Positions 49,671 through 61,940 of a stretch of 64,000 nucleotides of DNA are shown one piece after another (position 1 is the stretch's first letter; every line of letters begins with the position of its first letter). The stretch is from NCBI RefSeq assembly GCF_040436345.1, contig NC_133223.1:7296847-7360846 (forward strand). Reading direction: 5' to 3'. Under the pieces are notes generated by a model. It saw nothing but the letters and a program-made list of their open reading frames with translations, was not told the DNA's origin and made no database searches. The stretch is from Pagrus major (lineage: Eukaryota > Chordata > Actinopteri > Spariformes > Sparidae). Position numbers and translations under genes: made by a program.

Positions 49671-49889
49671 GGCTTCCTCTTGTAAATACCTGATCAACTC
49701 TGTTTGAGCACAGACTCTATTGGGGATTGACTGGGTCTGGTCTCTTTTTTTGCTAAGGAGGTCTGCCAGTTTCCTTTTCTTGTCTCTGTCTGTTGAGGCA
49801 CTGGGTCTTGGCTGCACAGCTCCATTGTCCTGCTCATCTAAAGTCTCTCCCTCTTCATCGAGCTCAAAGCCAAACAGGAGAAGTAACAC
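49671..49889 (-). pseudogene. hAT transposase relic (unit B copy)
   Basis: - strand: LLLLFGFELDEEGETLDEQD, then DRDKKRKLADLLSKK and QTELIRYLQEEAVDLHSDP, the internal hAT segment before the dimerisation end. It is paralogous to 35371-35600. The C-terminal end seen at 34548-34793 is missing here, being replaced by the dispersed repeat. Confidence 0.7.
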
Positions 49890-50676
49890 TGGGTTTCAGG
49901 ACGAGATATGGATCGACCAGGTTGTAGCAAACAGGTGCAAAGCGCATCGTTCTGGGTGGCACGTTCTCCGATCAGAAAGTTAAACTGCCACTGCGTCACC
50001 ATGAGGGAAAACTTTCAAACACACGGCGTGAAGAAAATAGGTTACACACAATTGTAATAATTACTATTTTTTCAAAAAATATAACTTTTACCAGCAAACA
50101 TTGGAACACCCTAAAAGGCCTTAAAAAAACAAACAAATGAACAGCGGCGATAAGCTTGACTCTGCAGTGGGGGTGACGTGATTGTGTCACCGCGGTAACC
50201 GTGGCAGGCCTGCTACAAATACTTGTGGTAGAATAAATGTGAGAATACGATAAATATTATAATATGATGTAATCAATAAATATAAAGTTACATCATTGAG
50301 GTAAAGGGGTCTCTGATGGGTTCCGGTGGTTCCCCACACATTCATTCACTCCTGTTTTGAGGTAGTTTGAAGTCAGCGATCCAACATGAAATAATCCATT
50401 CATTCTTCCTGAAATAAAATCTCTATAATGCAACTATTTCAAAGTTTTAGAAAAGTGTCAATTGAAAAGGACCTCAAACTTATTTGTGCATGTTCATGTG
50501 ACATTACACAAATGTGGAACTTAGAGATATTGAGTGGGTGGTGGATGTTTACCGTGCAAACTATTTTCATCACTTCTAAAAATGTGTGATTTCCTGAAAC
50601 CCTGAGAGAAGTTGAAACCACCATCATCATTCACATGAGCCGACCGTTTAGGAGAGAGTTGGTCACCTTTTGAGCG

Positions 50677-53600
50677 ATGGAGGACATCTATGCAAATATT
50701 GACTACAACAAGCCTGTCGACCCAACACCTTCAACGAATCAGACAGGTAAGAATGCTCACTCACACAGATGGGTTGTGCATATTGTTGTTGTATATCATC
50801 ATCGGTTATGATTATGGTATGTCTTCTCTGTGTTCAGGTCCCAGGAGCTCAGAGAGGAGGTTTCATGGAGCCGTGGTTCTCTGTCTGGGGCTGCTCAGTG
50901 TTGTCCTGCTGGTTGGACTCATCAGCCTCGGTGTCACCTGTGAGTCTGTTTTTCATAAGTCAATTTCAGGGTGAACTTGTGATTTCAGGAGCATTATTCT
51001 GCTCTGAAACATGCACGTGTTCTACCAAAATGTCCATGTGCCATCATTTCATGTGATCTCTTCTTTTTCCCTTTATGAATATGATTTTCCAGCCGTGGTA
51101 AAAAGGGATGTATTCAAGCAGCTAGTGCAGCAAAATGACATAGATGAACATCTGTGGATGATCAAGAGCTGAACCATGATTGAATTCAGGTGCAGGTTGT
51201 TCAGTGTTTTGATATTTGCTGGGGAAAGATCAGAGGATATTATTATAAAGACTGTACAACACTGTTTGGATTTCAGGTTCATTTCAGCCTTTAGGTTGAT
51301 ATTTCATAGACTGCATAAGCAGAACGAACATCTTCCTCAATCTTAGGATTAGGATCATTTTGACTCAAATATAGAAAATTTAGTGAATCTTGATTTTATT
51401 TCAGACCGGGATTCAGCCACAGAACACTCCACTATCAAAGCCAACCTGACGGAGCGTCTCCAGGCCAGTAATGACAAGCTGTCCTCTGTGTCTGAAGAGA
51501 GAGACATGCTGAATGACAACCTCACTTCAGTGTCCAAAGAGCTGGACAGACTTCAGCGTTTGTCCAAACAGAGTGAGTGCTCGCCTGCCTGTGTCAGTTC
51601 TGCACAGCTGTCTCTTAACATGAAGGACATGATCTGCCACAGCCTCATTTATAGAACACCAGTATCCAGAGGACATGCTGATGGGACACTTATAGCCTAC
51701 TCTCAGTTCTGTAAATTATATTTTTGGCCAGTTTGCCTTGTACCAATAACTTTATTTATTCTTTTAAATCATTCAAACAGGAATATATTTATGTTAAGGC
51801 ACCTTTGTCACTTAGATATCTTAATAGTTTCCATATTATATGTTTTTTTAATGCTATGTCTTCAGTGTGGCCATTGACTCTGTGACAGGATCGTTCTTCT
51901 GTTCCACACTTGAAAGACTTTCACTTCCTTATAAGATTGTGATCCACCTGATGAAAGTGCAGCCTTTTTTAGGGTGGAATCCAATTTACAATATGTTTGC
52001 TCTCTGAAGATCTTTCCTTATTGCCTTACTTTTTGAGTTTATTGAGTTGGAAATAATGCTCAGGAAAGTATCTCGAGGGAACACAAAAGTATTGCTTCTA
52101 TGGAAGATCTGAGAGGCACGTGAACAAAACAGTTAAGGAACTTCAAAAGATTAACAAGAGAGAAAACGATTCAGATCAGACTTTGAAAATGGATCGCCAG
52201 ATTTTTTTGTTCTCACTTGCCTCTCAGGGCTTCTGTATAGAACATTGTCATACAGTATCTTAATAGTTAGTGCTGTCAAGAAATTAAAACAATAATCTAA
52301 TCAATTACAGGCTTTGTGATTAATTAATCAAAATTAATCAAATATGCCAATATTTTCCGTAAGCATTTAAAAATATTTCATTGCAAATGTATTTTGGTAG
52401 ATGACGAGTGAATCAATGAATAAGTGGACATTCTAAACTTTAAAAGGAGCTGATATTTTAACCTTCAGTCCTCTGATGGTACGAAAATTCATAACTGCAC
52501 AAAACATTGCTCCTGTAAACAGTTCCATCTGGGCGTTTTTATGTAGCCCCACTCCAGTGTGTTTTGGTATTAATATCCATGCTAAAATCCATGCTATTGC
52601 TATCCATGCTAATGATGTTAACCGTTTGAAAGTTAGAAACACTGGCTGGAGTGGGACTTCTCCATTCAGTCTGCTCAGCAGCGTTTGGTTATCACCTCCA
52701 TCATGTTTACAAAGCTGCTGTTAATCTGCAATAGTTTTTTAACAGGTCATTTTTTAATGTAATTTATTAATTGAAATGAACGTGTTATTTTTACAGCCTT
52801 ATTAATGATCAAACACAACAGTGGCTTGGCCCTTCAAGAGAAAAACGTTTGGGCACCCTGCTTAAAGCCCCTTCAAAGGTGGTAGTTAAGGTTTTTACAG
52901 TTCAAACAGGGTTCAAAGAGGTTGGATCAACTCTTCAACACATCTTAATGATTTAAAAATATACACATCTTAAGTAGAGATCAATAGCCTCAATTCAAAA
53001 CATTGTCATTTAAAAATATTCTGTTTTTGATAAGTTAATTTGTTCCATTCTGGTTTAAGTCCTCACTGTATAATAAATATCAATTGATATCAGTTAACAA
53101 CATCTTCATCCAAAGAACATGCATTTAATCCACAACCTCTCAAACTGAACAACATGAATCTTGTCTGATCTTTAATGTCACTTTGTTTGATGCTTTTTCC
53201 AGAGAGAACTTGTCCTGCAGGATGGAACACGTTCAGTTGTAGCTGCTATTTCTTCTCCACTAAGACTGATTCTTGGGAAAAAGGCAAACAAGACTGCAGA
53301 GACAGAGGAGCAGAGCTGGTGATCATTGACACTTATGAAGAACAGGTAGTGTGGAGTTATATATAGATTGTAAAGTGACCTACAGGTGTGTAAAAAAAAT
53401 TGACTCCTACATGCCTTCTTACCTTCCTAAATACTTTATGTGCACCTCAGTTTTTGCCAAGACTGTCATGATTCAGTGTCTTGTTCTTGTGTTTCCTGTT
53501 TTATTTTGATATTATGCCCTCATGTGTCACTTCTTGCTTTTCAGTTCCTCCTGTGTGTTTTTTCCCTCCCAGTGTTTTTCCGTTCATTCCCTCACCTGTC

Positions 53601-56600
53601 CTTTTCCATCCTCACTCCACCTGTTCCTGATCCTCTCGTTAGTGTGTCTGTGTATATATAGTCTTTGTTCTCCCTTATGTCAGTTCGGTCCATGTTGTTC
53701 CATGGTACTCCGTCTTGGTCCATGATCCTCCGTGTCCGTCTGCCTTCCCCAGTGTTGCCACCCTGCATTCTTCTCCAGTGTCTCCTCCAGTGTCTCCCCA
53801 TTGGTATGTTTGGATTTCGATTCCTTGATTTTTCATTTGATTTGTACTTGGCTTTTGTTGGACTTTTAGTTTTATGTTGCTACTTTGTTTTTTGTCCTTG
53901 TTACTCATTTCTGTTTTTTCTAGTTCTCTCTGTTTTTGTATTTCAGCTTTATTTTATTATAGCTCGCTTTTTGTTCCCCTACTCCTGCCTCCCGTGTGGT
54001 CTCTGTTTGGGTCCTCATTTCGTTTCCCCTCAAAACGTAACAAAGTGTAACAAAGACCCTAAAAAAATTTATGGAACAAATTACTGAAAGACAGACAGAT
54101 AACAAGGACATTAATCAGAAACAAAGCCCAGCGAACCTGGCGGGAGTTTAGCTGCTTGTCCGAACACAGTTAGGCGAGATTCTTATGGTCAGTCCACACG
54201 AGGAAAGGATGGGCAGCTCCCTCCAGCCAATGTCTCCATTCCTGGAGGGCGAGGACGATGGCCAGTAGCTCACGGTTGTCAACGTCATAGTTCTGTTCAG
54301 CTGGAGAGAGGCGGTGATCGCTGTGACAGGACGGCTCCTGCTCCGGTGTCAGAGGCGTCAACCTCCACCACGAACTGTAGACTGGGGTCAGGATGAGAGA
54401 GAACCGGAGCAGAGGAGAACAGCTTCTTTAGATGGACAAAAGCTTCTTCAGCTTCAGAGGACCAGAGAAAGGGGAGCTTGGTGGAGGTGAGCTGAGTCAG
54501 GGGGGCTGCCACACGGCTGCAGTTGCAGTTGAAACACAGATAGAAGTCGGCAAAACCTAGAAAATGCTGAAGTTGCTTACGGTTCTCAGGAGTCGGCCAA
54601 TCAGTCACTGCCTGAACTTTGCTGGGGTTCGTCTTCACCGGCCCTCACTCAATGACGAAACCCAGTAAATCCACGGATGGAGAGTGGAAGTGACAAACTG
54701 GTTCAGCATGTTGCAGAGAACATCGTTGACCAAGGCCTGGAACACTGCAGGGCATTGGTGAGACCTAAAGGCATGACTTGGTACTCGAAATGGCAGAGAG
54801 GAGTGTTAAACGCGGTCTTCCACTCATCTCCTTCTCGAAAGTGTACCAGGTGATAAGCATTGCGCAGGTTGAGCGGCCTGGTGGAGAGGTCCACACGCTG
54901 AGTCACTGAGAGGGAGAGGGTATTTGTTTTTAATTGTTATGTCATTCAGACCTCTGTAGTCGATGCATGGCCTTAAAGATCCATCTTTTTTAGCAACAAA
55001 GAAAAATCCTGCCCCTACTGGTGAGGAAGAGGGGTGAATAAGTCCAATTGTAAGTGAGTTGGTGATATAGGTCTCCATGGCGTCTCGTTCAGGGCAGGTA
55101 AAGTTGTAGAGACAGTTTGTAGGAAGAGAGGCACCAGGAAGTAGGTCAATCAAACAGTCATGTGGTCTGTGGGGAGGTAGTGAGAGTGCACAGGCTTTGC
55201 TAAATACGTTGCTAAGGTCGTGATAGTCGGAGGGAACAGAGGAAAAGTCAATGTGCTCAGGGGTGGCAGGACTGGAGCAGTAGCAGGAGGGGGCAGCAGA
55301 GTGAAGGCAATGGGAATGACAAAATATACTCCACTTCTGAACGCTGACCAATCAATATGGGGGTTGTGAATCTTAAGCCACAGGAGACCTAATACGACTG
55401 GGGAGTGAGATGAAGGGATAAAAAAATTAATAGTCTCTCTATGATTACTGGAAAGAAGGACAGTGAGGAGAGCAGTACAATGAGTGATTTGAGCAAGTAA
55501 TCTACCGTCAAGTACAAAAACGTCCTTGGAAGAAGGGAGAGTCTCAGAGGGAATGTTAGCTTGGGAGACAATGTCAGACTCAATGAAGTTATCATCAGCA
55601 CCTGAGTCAATCAGTACCTGAAGTAGGAGAGTCTGTTGAGGCCACGAGAGAGTTCCTTGGAGCTGGAGGCGAGAGGGGGAAGAGGAGGTCGCAGTCGATC
55701 GGCTCATCAGCGCCCCCCTGTTGCATGATGAGCCTGGTCTTTTGGCAGCTGTGTGCAGAGGGAGATGGCATGTCCAGGTTGTCCACAGTAGAGACAGTCT
55801 TCCTCTGAATCTCTGCTGGCATTCTGCTAGGGTGAGACACATCCTGCCAAGTTGTATAGGCTCTTCAGAGGGTATAGATGGAGATGAGCATGTGGCATAT
55901 ATATGGGGATTCTAGGCTGAGGGTTGGTAGGCGCTAGTCTAGTGGCCATTTCCCTACATCTTCTCTTAACCTATTGTCTAAATGTATAGACATTGAAATG
56001 AGGTCCTGCAGGGAGGTGGTCTCATCAAATATAAGCCAATTCATCCTGAATATTATCAGCTAGATGCCGCTGAAAAATCACTTGTAAGGCAGCATCATCC
56101 CACCCAATTTCTGCAGCTAATATCCTGAAATTGATGGCACAGTCTGCAACTGAGCAAGCCCCTTGTCTGAGAGAAAGTAGATGTTTAGAAACCTCCTTAC
56201 CCTGTACCGGGTGATCAGATATTTTTAGCATTTCTGCAGAAAATAAGGGATATGACTGGCAAAACAGGGAATGTAATTTAGACACTGCTACTGCCCACTG
56301 AGATGCCCTATCTGTTAACAAACTCTTTACAAAAGCAATCTTAGCCCAGTTGTTGGTCAAAGACTAAGGAGCATTGATGTAAAATTTGCCCAAAATTTCC
56401 TAATTCTCTGGAAAACCTTGCTGGTATGGGAATGAATGGCTCATGTGAGGTAGTGGAAGTAGTTACAGGTGTAGGTGGAGGAAAAGCAGGGGGTGGTGAG
56501 TTGAGGGATTCCAGCGAGATGGTTGAGAGCTGGGTCACCACTTGGTCCATGCGGCCTCTGAGCTGCAAAACGCTGGATGTCAAGCCTCGTAGCACGTCCA

Positions 56601-58638
56601 TTAGAGAGTGTTTGCTCACGTTGTCCAACCATGGCTCCTTGAGAGGAGAAGACATGGCGCGAGTGTTCGGTCTCCGCTGGGTCCATGGGGCCAGATTGTT
56701 CTTTTAAGGTGGGGTTTTTCTTTGACCCAGAATGCAGAGGCTGGAGGCAGTAAAACAGTTCAAAGGTATTTATTTACAACAAAAGGCTGGAACGTTGAGA
56801 GAGAGGAGGGCAGGCAGGCAAGTCGAGTGGTCTGGAAGCAAGGAGGTGAAACACAGAGGTGAGCAGGTGGAGCTGCAGGCTGAGCGGTGAATCATTGAGG
56901 GTACTGCACACCAGGGAGGAAAAAACACGAGCATGAGACAAAATCCCACAGCAAAAACACTGAAGCATGAGCACACAAAAACGTAGCAACACTAGAAATA
57001 CTTGGATAGCAAAAACTTGAGAGTTGAGCACGGGTATAGTCACCATATGGGATGGAACAATCTGGCACAGGAGTAGTCAAGGAAGAGTATTAGGGCCAGG
57101 GGTGAGAATTTTTTTTAATTATTTTGATTATGCACTTCAAGAAAAAAGTCGAAATGTCGAGAATAAAGTTGAAATACAATTTTGTAAATAAAGTCGAAAT
57201 GTCGAGAATAAAGTTGACACTTCGAGATTAAAGTCGACCTTTAGAGACTACATCAAACAGCGCATATGACGGCCTCAACAAAATGCCTTGTGTAGATGAA
57301 CCGGTGAAACTGCACTTCAGAATCGGCTTCAGTAAAAGAGAAATTATTTCTCTTGTAGCTCATAAACACAGTGTAGTTGTCAGTATTAGGACTTTGAAGA
57401 GATTGTGCCGAAAACTTTGTCTGTTCAGAAGGAAAACCCACACAAGCATGGAAGAGGTGGCCGCATTAGTGCAAGCTGAAATTGAAAGGATGTAGTAATG
57501 GCAGAGACCGGATGCTTGGGCAGCTCGCATACCTGTCAGTCGCTCCTAGGTCACTCCCCTAACTTGATTTGAGGGACCAGAAGATTCGACTTTATTCTCG
57601 ACATTTCAACTTTATTCTCGACATTTCGACTTTTTTCTTGAGGTGCATAATGAAAAAAAAAACGTCCTCCTCTCATTTTTTTCCCTCATCCCTGGCCCTA
57701 ATACTGTTCCGTAGTGAAGAGACCGGGTTGATATAGCAGGAGTTGATATATGAGTTGAGTTGAGTTTAATATCCAGACAACCTCTGTAGTCTCATTTAGA
57801 CATTTGTTGGCAACCGACTTTCTAAGACACGTAAACATTTATAATTCAAATGTGGGTTATTCAATTAAATGATAATCTATCTGACATCACCATTAGTGAT
57901 ATTAATTGTGGCACAATGGCTAATCAGATTGTTCCCCCTTTGCCTCCTTCAGAATGATGTTTGCCTCACACACACACACTTTTTTTCCCCCTCATACAGA
58001 GAACACCAAGTGATTCATGCCCTCCCATCTTTTGTAATGAATTTATATCTATACTTGTATTTACTGTGTATTAGCTATGATGATCAGGTTACAGTAATAA
58101 TATGTATTATATCCTGCTGTGCTCATAAAAGTTTGAAGTGAATGTTATTGTATTATTCAGATGAATCACTATTAAACTAATATGGTTCAGACTTAGCTAG
58201 AAATAATGGCTTTATTTCCTTTGCCTTGAACAGGAATTCATCTCTAAAACCATCAAGGAAGATACTTGGATTGGTTTGAATGACAGAGAAGAGGAGGGGA
58301 CCTGGAAATGGACTGATGGAAATCCACCAACTGTGACGTAAGGCAAACAGTAGATGTTCAGCACCTTATTTGAATATAGACACATAGACAACTATTGTAC
58401 ATTACTTGAGTCATTTCTGTCTGATTGTTGGAATAATTGTTATCACAATCAGACTGACTTACTTCCTTAATAACCTCCTAGGTACTGGCTGAAAGGGCAG
58501 CCTGATAATGGTGGTCAAAGCCAAAAGTGGGGTGAAGAGGACTGTGTACACATCCAATCTGGTGGGAATGCCAAAGAAAGCTGGAATGATCTGCGGTGTG
58601 ATAAGTCTCTGAAGTGGATCTGTGCAAAAATGCCTTAG
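50677..58638 (+). CDS. C-type lectin-like type II membrane receptor, copy B, 247 aa
   Basis: Exons 50677-50746, 50838-50939, 51405-51572, 53203-53345, 58234-58337 and 58482-58638 join in frame (744 nt, TAG stop). Layout is as in copy A: short tail with [10 protein letters not shown], one transmembrane segment, heptad stalk, and a C-type lectin domain with QPDN at 202-205, GEEDC and SWNDLRCD. Differences cluster in the sugar-site loop ([13 protein letters not shown] and [12 protein letters not shown] against KTQPDNGGGDPQW and VDIVYGFNTQKN in A) and in the last residues (CAKMP). The start of the lectin domain reads [15 protein letters not shown]. Both copies look functional. Confidence 0.9.
51093..51172 (+). 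other. Possible alternative stop-containing exon of lectin copy B
   Basis: Same as 36800-36879 in copy A: an acceptor, then [20 protein letters not shown] and the stop TGA at 51170-51172. Only one residue differs (Val for Ile). Confidence 0.45.
53466..54041 (+). mobile_element. Solo-type LTR in lectin B intron 4
   Basis: The segment begins TGTCATGATTC and ends AAAACGTAACA (TG...CA). A TATATATAG box lies near 53652, and the terminal part 'cctcccgtgtggtctctg', 'tttgggtcctcatttcg' is typical of fish LTR ends in + orientation. The neighbouring Gypsy genes lie on the - strand, so this LTR comes from another insertion. No target duplication was confirmed. Open frames across it are not genes. Confidence 0.6.
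54120..56690 (-). mobile_element. Ty3/Gypsy retrotransposon internal region, decayed
   Basis: On the - strand, in order: gag start near 56686 with a stretch of shifted frames, gag core 56025-56360, a protease region with [12 protein letters not shown] in the frame 55150-55842, reverse transcriptase pieces ([16 protein letters not shown] in 54824-55351; [12 protein letters not shown] in 54703-54906), and RNase H pieces ([32 protein letters not shown] in 54170-54638). Several frameshifts and stops separate these, and integrase is absent. It is inserted antisense in the lectin intron and is not functional. Confidence 0.9.
56705..57085 (-). mobile_element. Gypsy 5' LTR remnant
   Basis: Read on the - strand, this CT-rich stretch ends with a polyadenylation-type signal (ttgttgtaaataaatacc) and then joins 'aacaatctggccccatgg' and the gag start, as expected for the end of an LTR followed by the leader. 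Its outer edge is cut by the foldback element at 57088. Confidence 0.6.
57088..57703. mobile_element. Foldback element with TATTAGGGCCAGG ends and an integrase-like N-terminal ORF
   Basis: Left end TATTAGGGCCAGGGGTGAG; right end (reverse complement) TATTAGGGCCAGGGATGAG. Subterminal arms contain several copies of 'gtcgaaatgtcgagaataaa' and its complement, so about 150 bases on each side can pair. Flanking dinucleotides allow a TA duplication. Inside is the ORF at 57283-57495. Confidence 0.8.
57283..57495 (+). CDS. 70-aa helix-turn-helix-like ORF inside the foldback element
   Basis: The frame has [20 protein letters not shown] followed by [18 protein letters not shown], a DNA-binding helix-turn-helix pattern. 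From memory it resembles the N-terminus of multi-copy fish proteins with an integrase core domain (IS3EU- or Ginger-like transposons). The catalytic part is absent, so the element is a deletion derivative. Whether the ORF is expressed is unknown. Confidence 0.5.
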   Translation: MPCVDEPVKLHFRIGFSKREIISLVAHKHSVVVSIRTLKRLCRKLCLFRRKTHTSMEEVAALVQAEIERM

Positions 58639-60278
58639 TGTTAACATGAGTTTTGAAACAAAGCATTTATAAATACTTTGACAGTCTGGGAATTGAGATC
58701 TCAGTGTGATTTCTTCAGAAAAGCTGAAATTGAATTGCTTGTAATTACATGGGAGTTAGCTAATACTTAGGTTGTTATTGGGCATTTAGCATTTGTATCC
58801 CTTATTATATCATAAAGACAGGCTGTTAATAGGCAGATAATAATAATAAAGTTGTTTGATCTCATATCTGAAGGGTCTGCATGTCTTGTTAAAATTCTTG
58901 TTGCACAAAATAAATGCAGCAGCCAGTTTCCACGACACAGCCAAGTACTTTCAGCATAAGAACCCTAATGTATTTGTAATTGACATTTCAAGGTGATGAT
59001 ACTGTACACTTGATATCTGATGTGAAGGTTACCATGTCGTTCTCTATCAAATGGAAATCACCTGTATGTTCCGGAAAGAACTCACGTTACACTTATAAGG
59101 TACACAAAATAATAATGGGTTAACTCTGATGACAAGACTACACAACCTGGTATTACCTAACTATGCTAATACTATAATTACCAAGTACTTTACAGTAATT
59201 CCTGGTTATTCTGCCACTACAACTTTTCATTATATCACTGATTTCAATTATTTCCAAGCAATTTTCCTGCATGACAACATATTTAGCAGGCTGTAAATTA
59301 AGGGGTTTCCAAATCTACTACTTTAAACTGGGAAAATGAATACAGAAAACTTGGATTTACAACATGTATTTGTCTACATTTGTAGAGTCATAGGCCATGA
59401 CTACCAGAGTAGCCTTATTATTACCACAGTTGTTGTACCTGTCTTATACAGAGTAAATATTAGCTACATAAAGTTTGACAATCAAAATTTTACTTTTTGT
59501 CCAATCAAGACAACTTGGTGAATAAACATTTATGCTCACGTTCACTGCTTTGACCACAATTAATGTCACTAAAGGTGATGTCAGACATAATTGTGTCCTC
59601 TTCATTTCAGTTTCAAGGTTCAATTACATACTTAATCAAATAACCCACGTTTGAATTATAAAGCGTTTATGTGTGTTTAAGTGATGGTTGCTAACAAGTG
59701 TCTAAATGGGACTACAGAGGTTGTCAGGGACATTAAATTTCATCACAGTGAACACGGAGACTCATCTACTCACTAGTCCGTCTTTACAGGCCGACTTTAG
59801 TCACAAACTATTCTAACTCTAACTTTAATACTTATAGATTGATCAATTTATAGTACGTGAGTAACTTCGTGAACCCAGAGAGAAACTTCTGTCAACATAC
59901 CCACATTATATTTAGTTTGAAAGACACCGTATGTACACAGGTGTTTATCTGTGGGGCTTAAAAGCTTATTTAAACATATTCACATAAAAAATTGTATTAT
60001 TGTAACCTAATCATTATAATCAAATATTACCTAGAAGAAGAAAAAATGAAGGACTGCATTAAAAAATTGATACGATCATGCATAATGTCTGTTGACACAA
60101 AGACATCTTGATGAACATGTTGTCCACAGGGAGACAGAGTAGTTGCTGTTGCAGGTTTCATCTTTACGTTTAGATATGTGCTCATTGATACAAACAATTT
60201 TCAGGAAACTGGCTAAAGCAATGTAGTGTTTCGTATGTGAAATATTTAGAGGGTCATGAATTTTAAAATGAACACATA

Positions 60279-61505
60279 CAGTTGCAATCAAAATTATTCA
60301 ACCCCTATTGCAATAAACAAATTACACAAGAGCTAAATAGTTAAATAAAACTAATATTACAAGGATTTTATCCAAATTCAACACTAAATCCTACTTTCAG
60401 TGAAAAATATTCAACCCCCTGAATAGAATTCCTCATAAGAGCACACATTCGCAAATCAGGTGTGGTCTCAAGCACACCTGATGCAACCAATCAAGGGCTC
60501 AAAGTCAAGAGAACTGTCCAAAACGTTCAGAGAAGAGATCATTGCCTTGCACAAACAAGGAAAAGGATACAAAAAGATAGCAAAGGCACTGAATTTTCCT
60601 AGAGATACAGTTGGAAGCATAGTTCGCTAGTTTAAAGTTAAAGGAACAGTGGCTACACTAACTGGACGTGGCAGAAAGAGGAAGCTATCAACGGCTGCCA
60701 CCAGAGTCCTGAGGAGGCAGGTGGTCAAAACCCTCGACTGACTGCAAAAGACCTGCAGCAAGACTTGGTGGCAGCAGGCACTGAGGTTTCAGTTTCCACA
60801 GTAAGGCGCATACTAAACGCTGAAGGGCTCCATGCCCAAACTCCAAGACGTACACCACTACTGACCCAAAAGCACAAGAAAAGTCGGCTCCAATTAGCTC
60901 AAAACTATATAAATAAGCCAAAGAGGTTTTGGGATTCTGTTCTGTGGAGCGATGAAACAAAACTGGAACTTTTTGGGCCTATGGATCAGCAGTATGTCTG
61001 GAGGAGGAAGAATGAAGCATATGCTGAAAAGAACACCCTGCCTACAGTGAAGCATGGCAGTGGCTCAGTGATGCTCTAGGGCTGCTTCGCTTCCTCTGGC
61101 ACTGAAAACCTGCAGCGTGTGGAGGGCAAGAGGAAGCTGAAGCTTGGGCATCATTGGACCTTCCAACACGACAATGATCCCAAGCATACCTCAGAGTCCA
61201 CCAAGGTTTGGTTTCAGAAGAAGTCCTGGAAGATACTAGAGTGGCCATCACAGTGGCCTGACTTGAACCCCATTGAAAATTTCTGGTGGGACTTGAAAAA
61301 GGCGGTTGCAGCACGCAAACCCAAGAATATTAGTAAACTGAAGGCCTTTGCCCATGAGGAATGGGCTAAGATTCCTCAGGAACGCTGCCAGGAGCTGGTG
61401 TCTGGCTATGCATCACGTTTGCAGCAGTTCATAACAGCAAAAGGGTGCTCTACTAAGTACTAAAGATGCTTGTCATGAAGGGGTTGAATAATTTTGAGAC
61501 TGCAG
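60279..61505 (+). mobile_element. Tc1/mariner transposon, 1227 bp, inactive
   Basis: Terminal inverted repeats share TCAAAATTATTCAACCCC at the left (from 60279) and right (to 61505), and TA dinucleotides flank both ends (60277-60278, 61506-61507). Length and structure are those of a full Tc1-type element. It is absent from unit A, lying beyond the duplicated block. Confidence 0.92.
60500..61463 (+). pseudogene. Tc1 transposase, broken
   Basis: N-terminal helix-turn-helix part (LSKTFREEIIALHKQGKGYK) in one frame, with an in-frame TAG after SIVR. A frameshift follows near 60730. The frame 60765-61079 has SVSTVRRILNAEGLHA and VLWSDETKLELF (first Asp), and is ended by TAG after GSVML, where Trp is usual. 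The frame 61119-61463 has HDNDPKHTS (second Asp) and WPDLNPIENFW (Glu). DD34E residues are present but the gene has at least two stops and one frameshift. Confidence 0.92.
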
Positions 61506-61940
61506 TAGTCATTAAAATCGGCATTTTGTGTTGAATTTGGAGAAGAGGTAACAGGACCAATTGAACATCATCCATCCTGCAGGACAGGTTTTCAAGATTT
61601 CAAGATTGTAAGATACAAAAAACAAGAGACATCACAGATTAACACTCATGTCAATGCATATGCAACATTAGGCTGTGAATTGAGATTTTCTGGGGTAACG
61701 TCAAATGGCCTACCTTCAACACCCCTGGACCCGTATATCCCCACCACAGATTAATAGAAAAAATACAAGGTATTGTATTGTCACAGTAAAAATAAACTAA
61801 GAAAAACATACAAAATGTACAAAAGTGATCAAACGTCAGTGTCTAAAAGTTATATTATAACGGGATGGTCTGCCATCAAGAGGAAATCTGAAATTGTATT
61901 TCGTTGTCCTCGGAATTTCTTTTTCATCCGATTATCACCA
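61506..61940. other. Intergenic DNA, nothing recognised
   Basis: No ORF or repeat that I can name; contains oligo-A rich tracts. Confidence 0.5.

Larger units (their letters stand above)
49671..59882. repeat. Tandem duplicated unit B (C-type lectin)
   Basis: Colinear with unit A (35371-47580). Private to this copy are the LTR at 53466-54041, the longer Gypsy piece to about 57085, and the integrase-like foldback element at 57088-57703. The right limit is at 'gaacccagagagaaac' (about 59882). Confidence 0.9.

Noticed and set aside
53440-54111. Several hydrophobic frames on both strands
   Set aside because: They fall within the LTR at 53466-54041; CT-rich DNA gives Phe/Leu/Ser-rich translations.
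54120-56690. A functional retroelement gene set
   Set aside because: Multiple frameshifts and stops, no integrase, and mismatched LTRs; a decayed fragment only.
57841-58141. 90-codon frame (and its partner at 43959-44331)
   Set aside because: Conserved only as duplicated lectin intron; the frames differ and show no domain.
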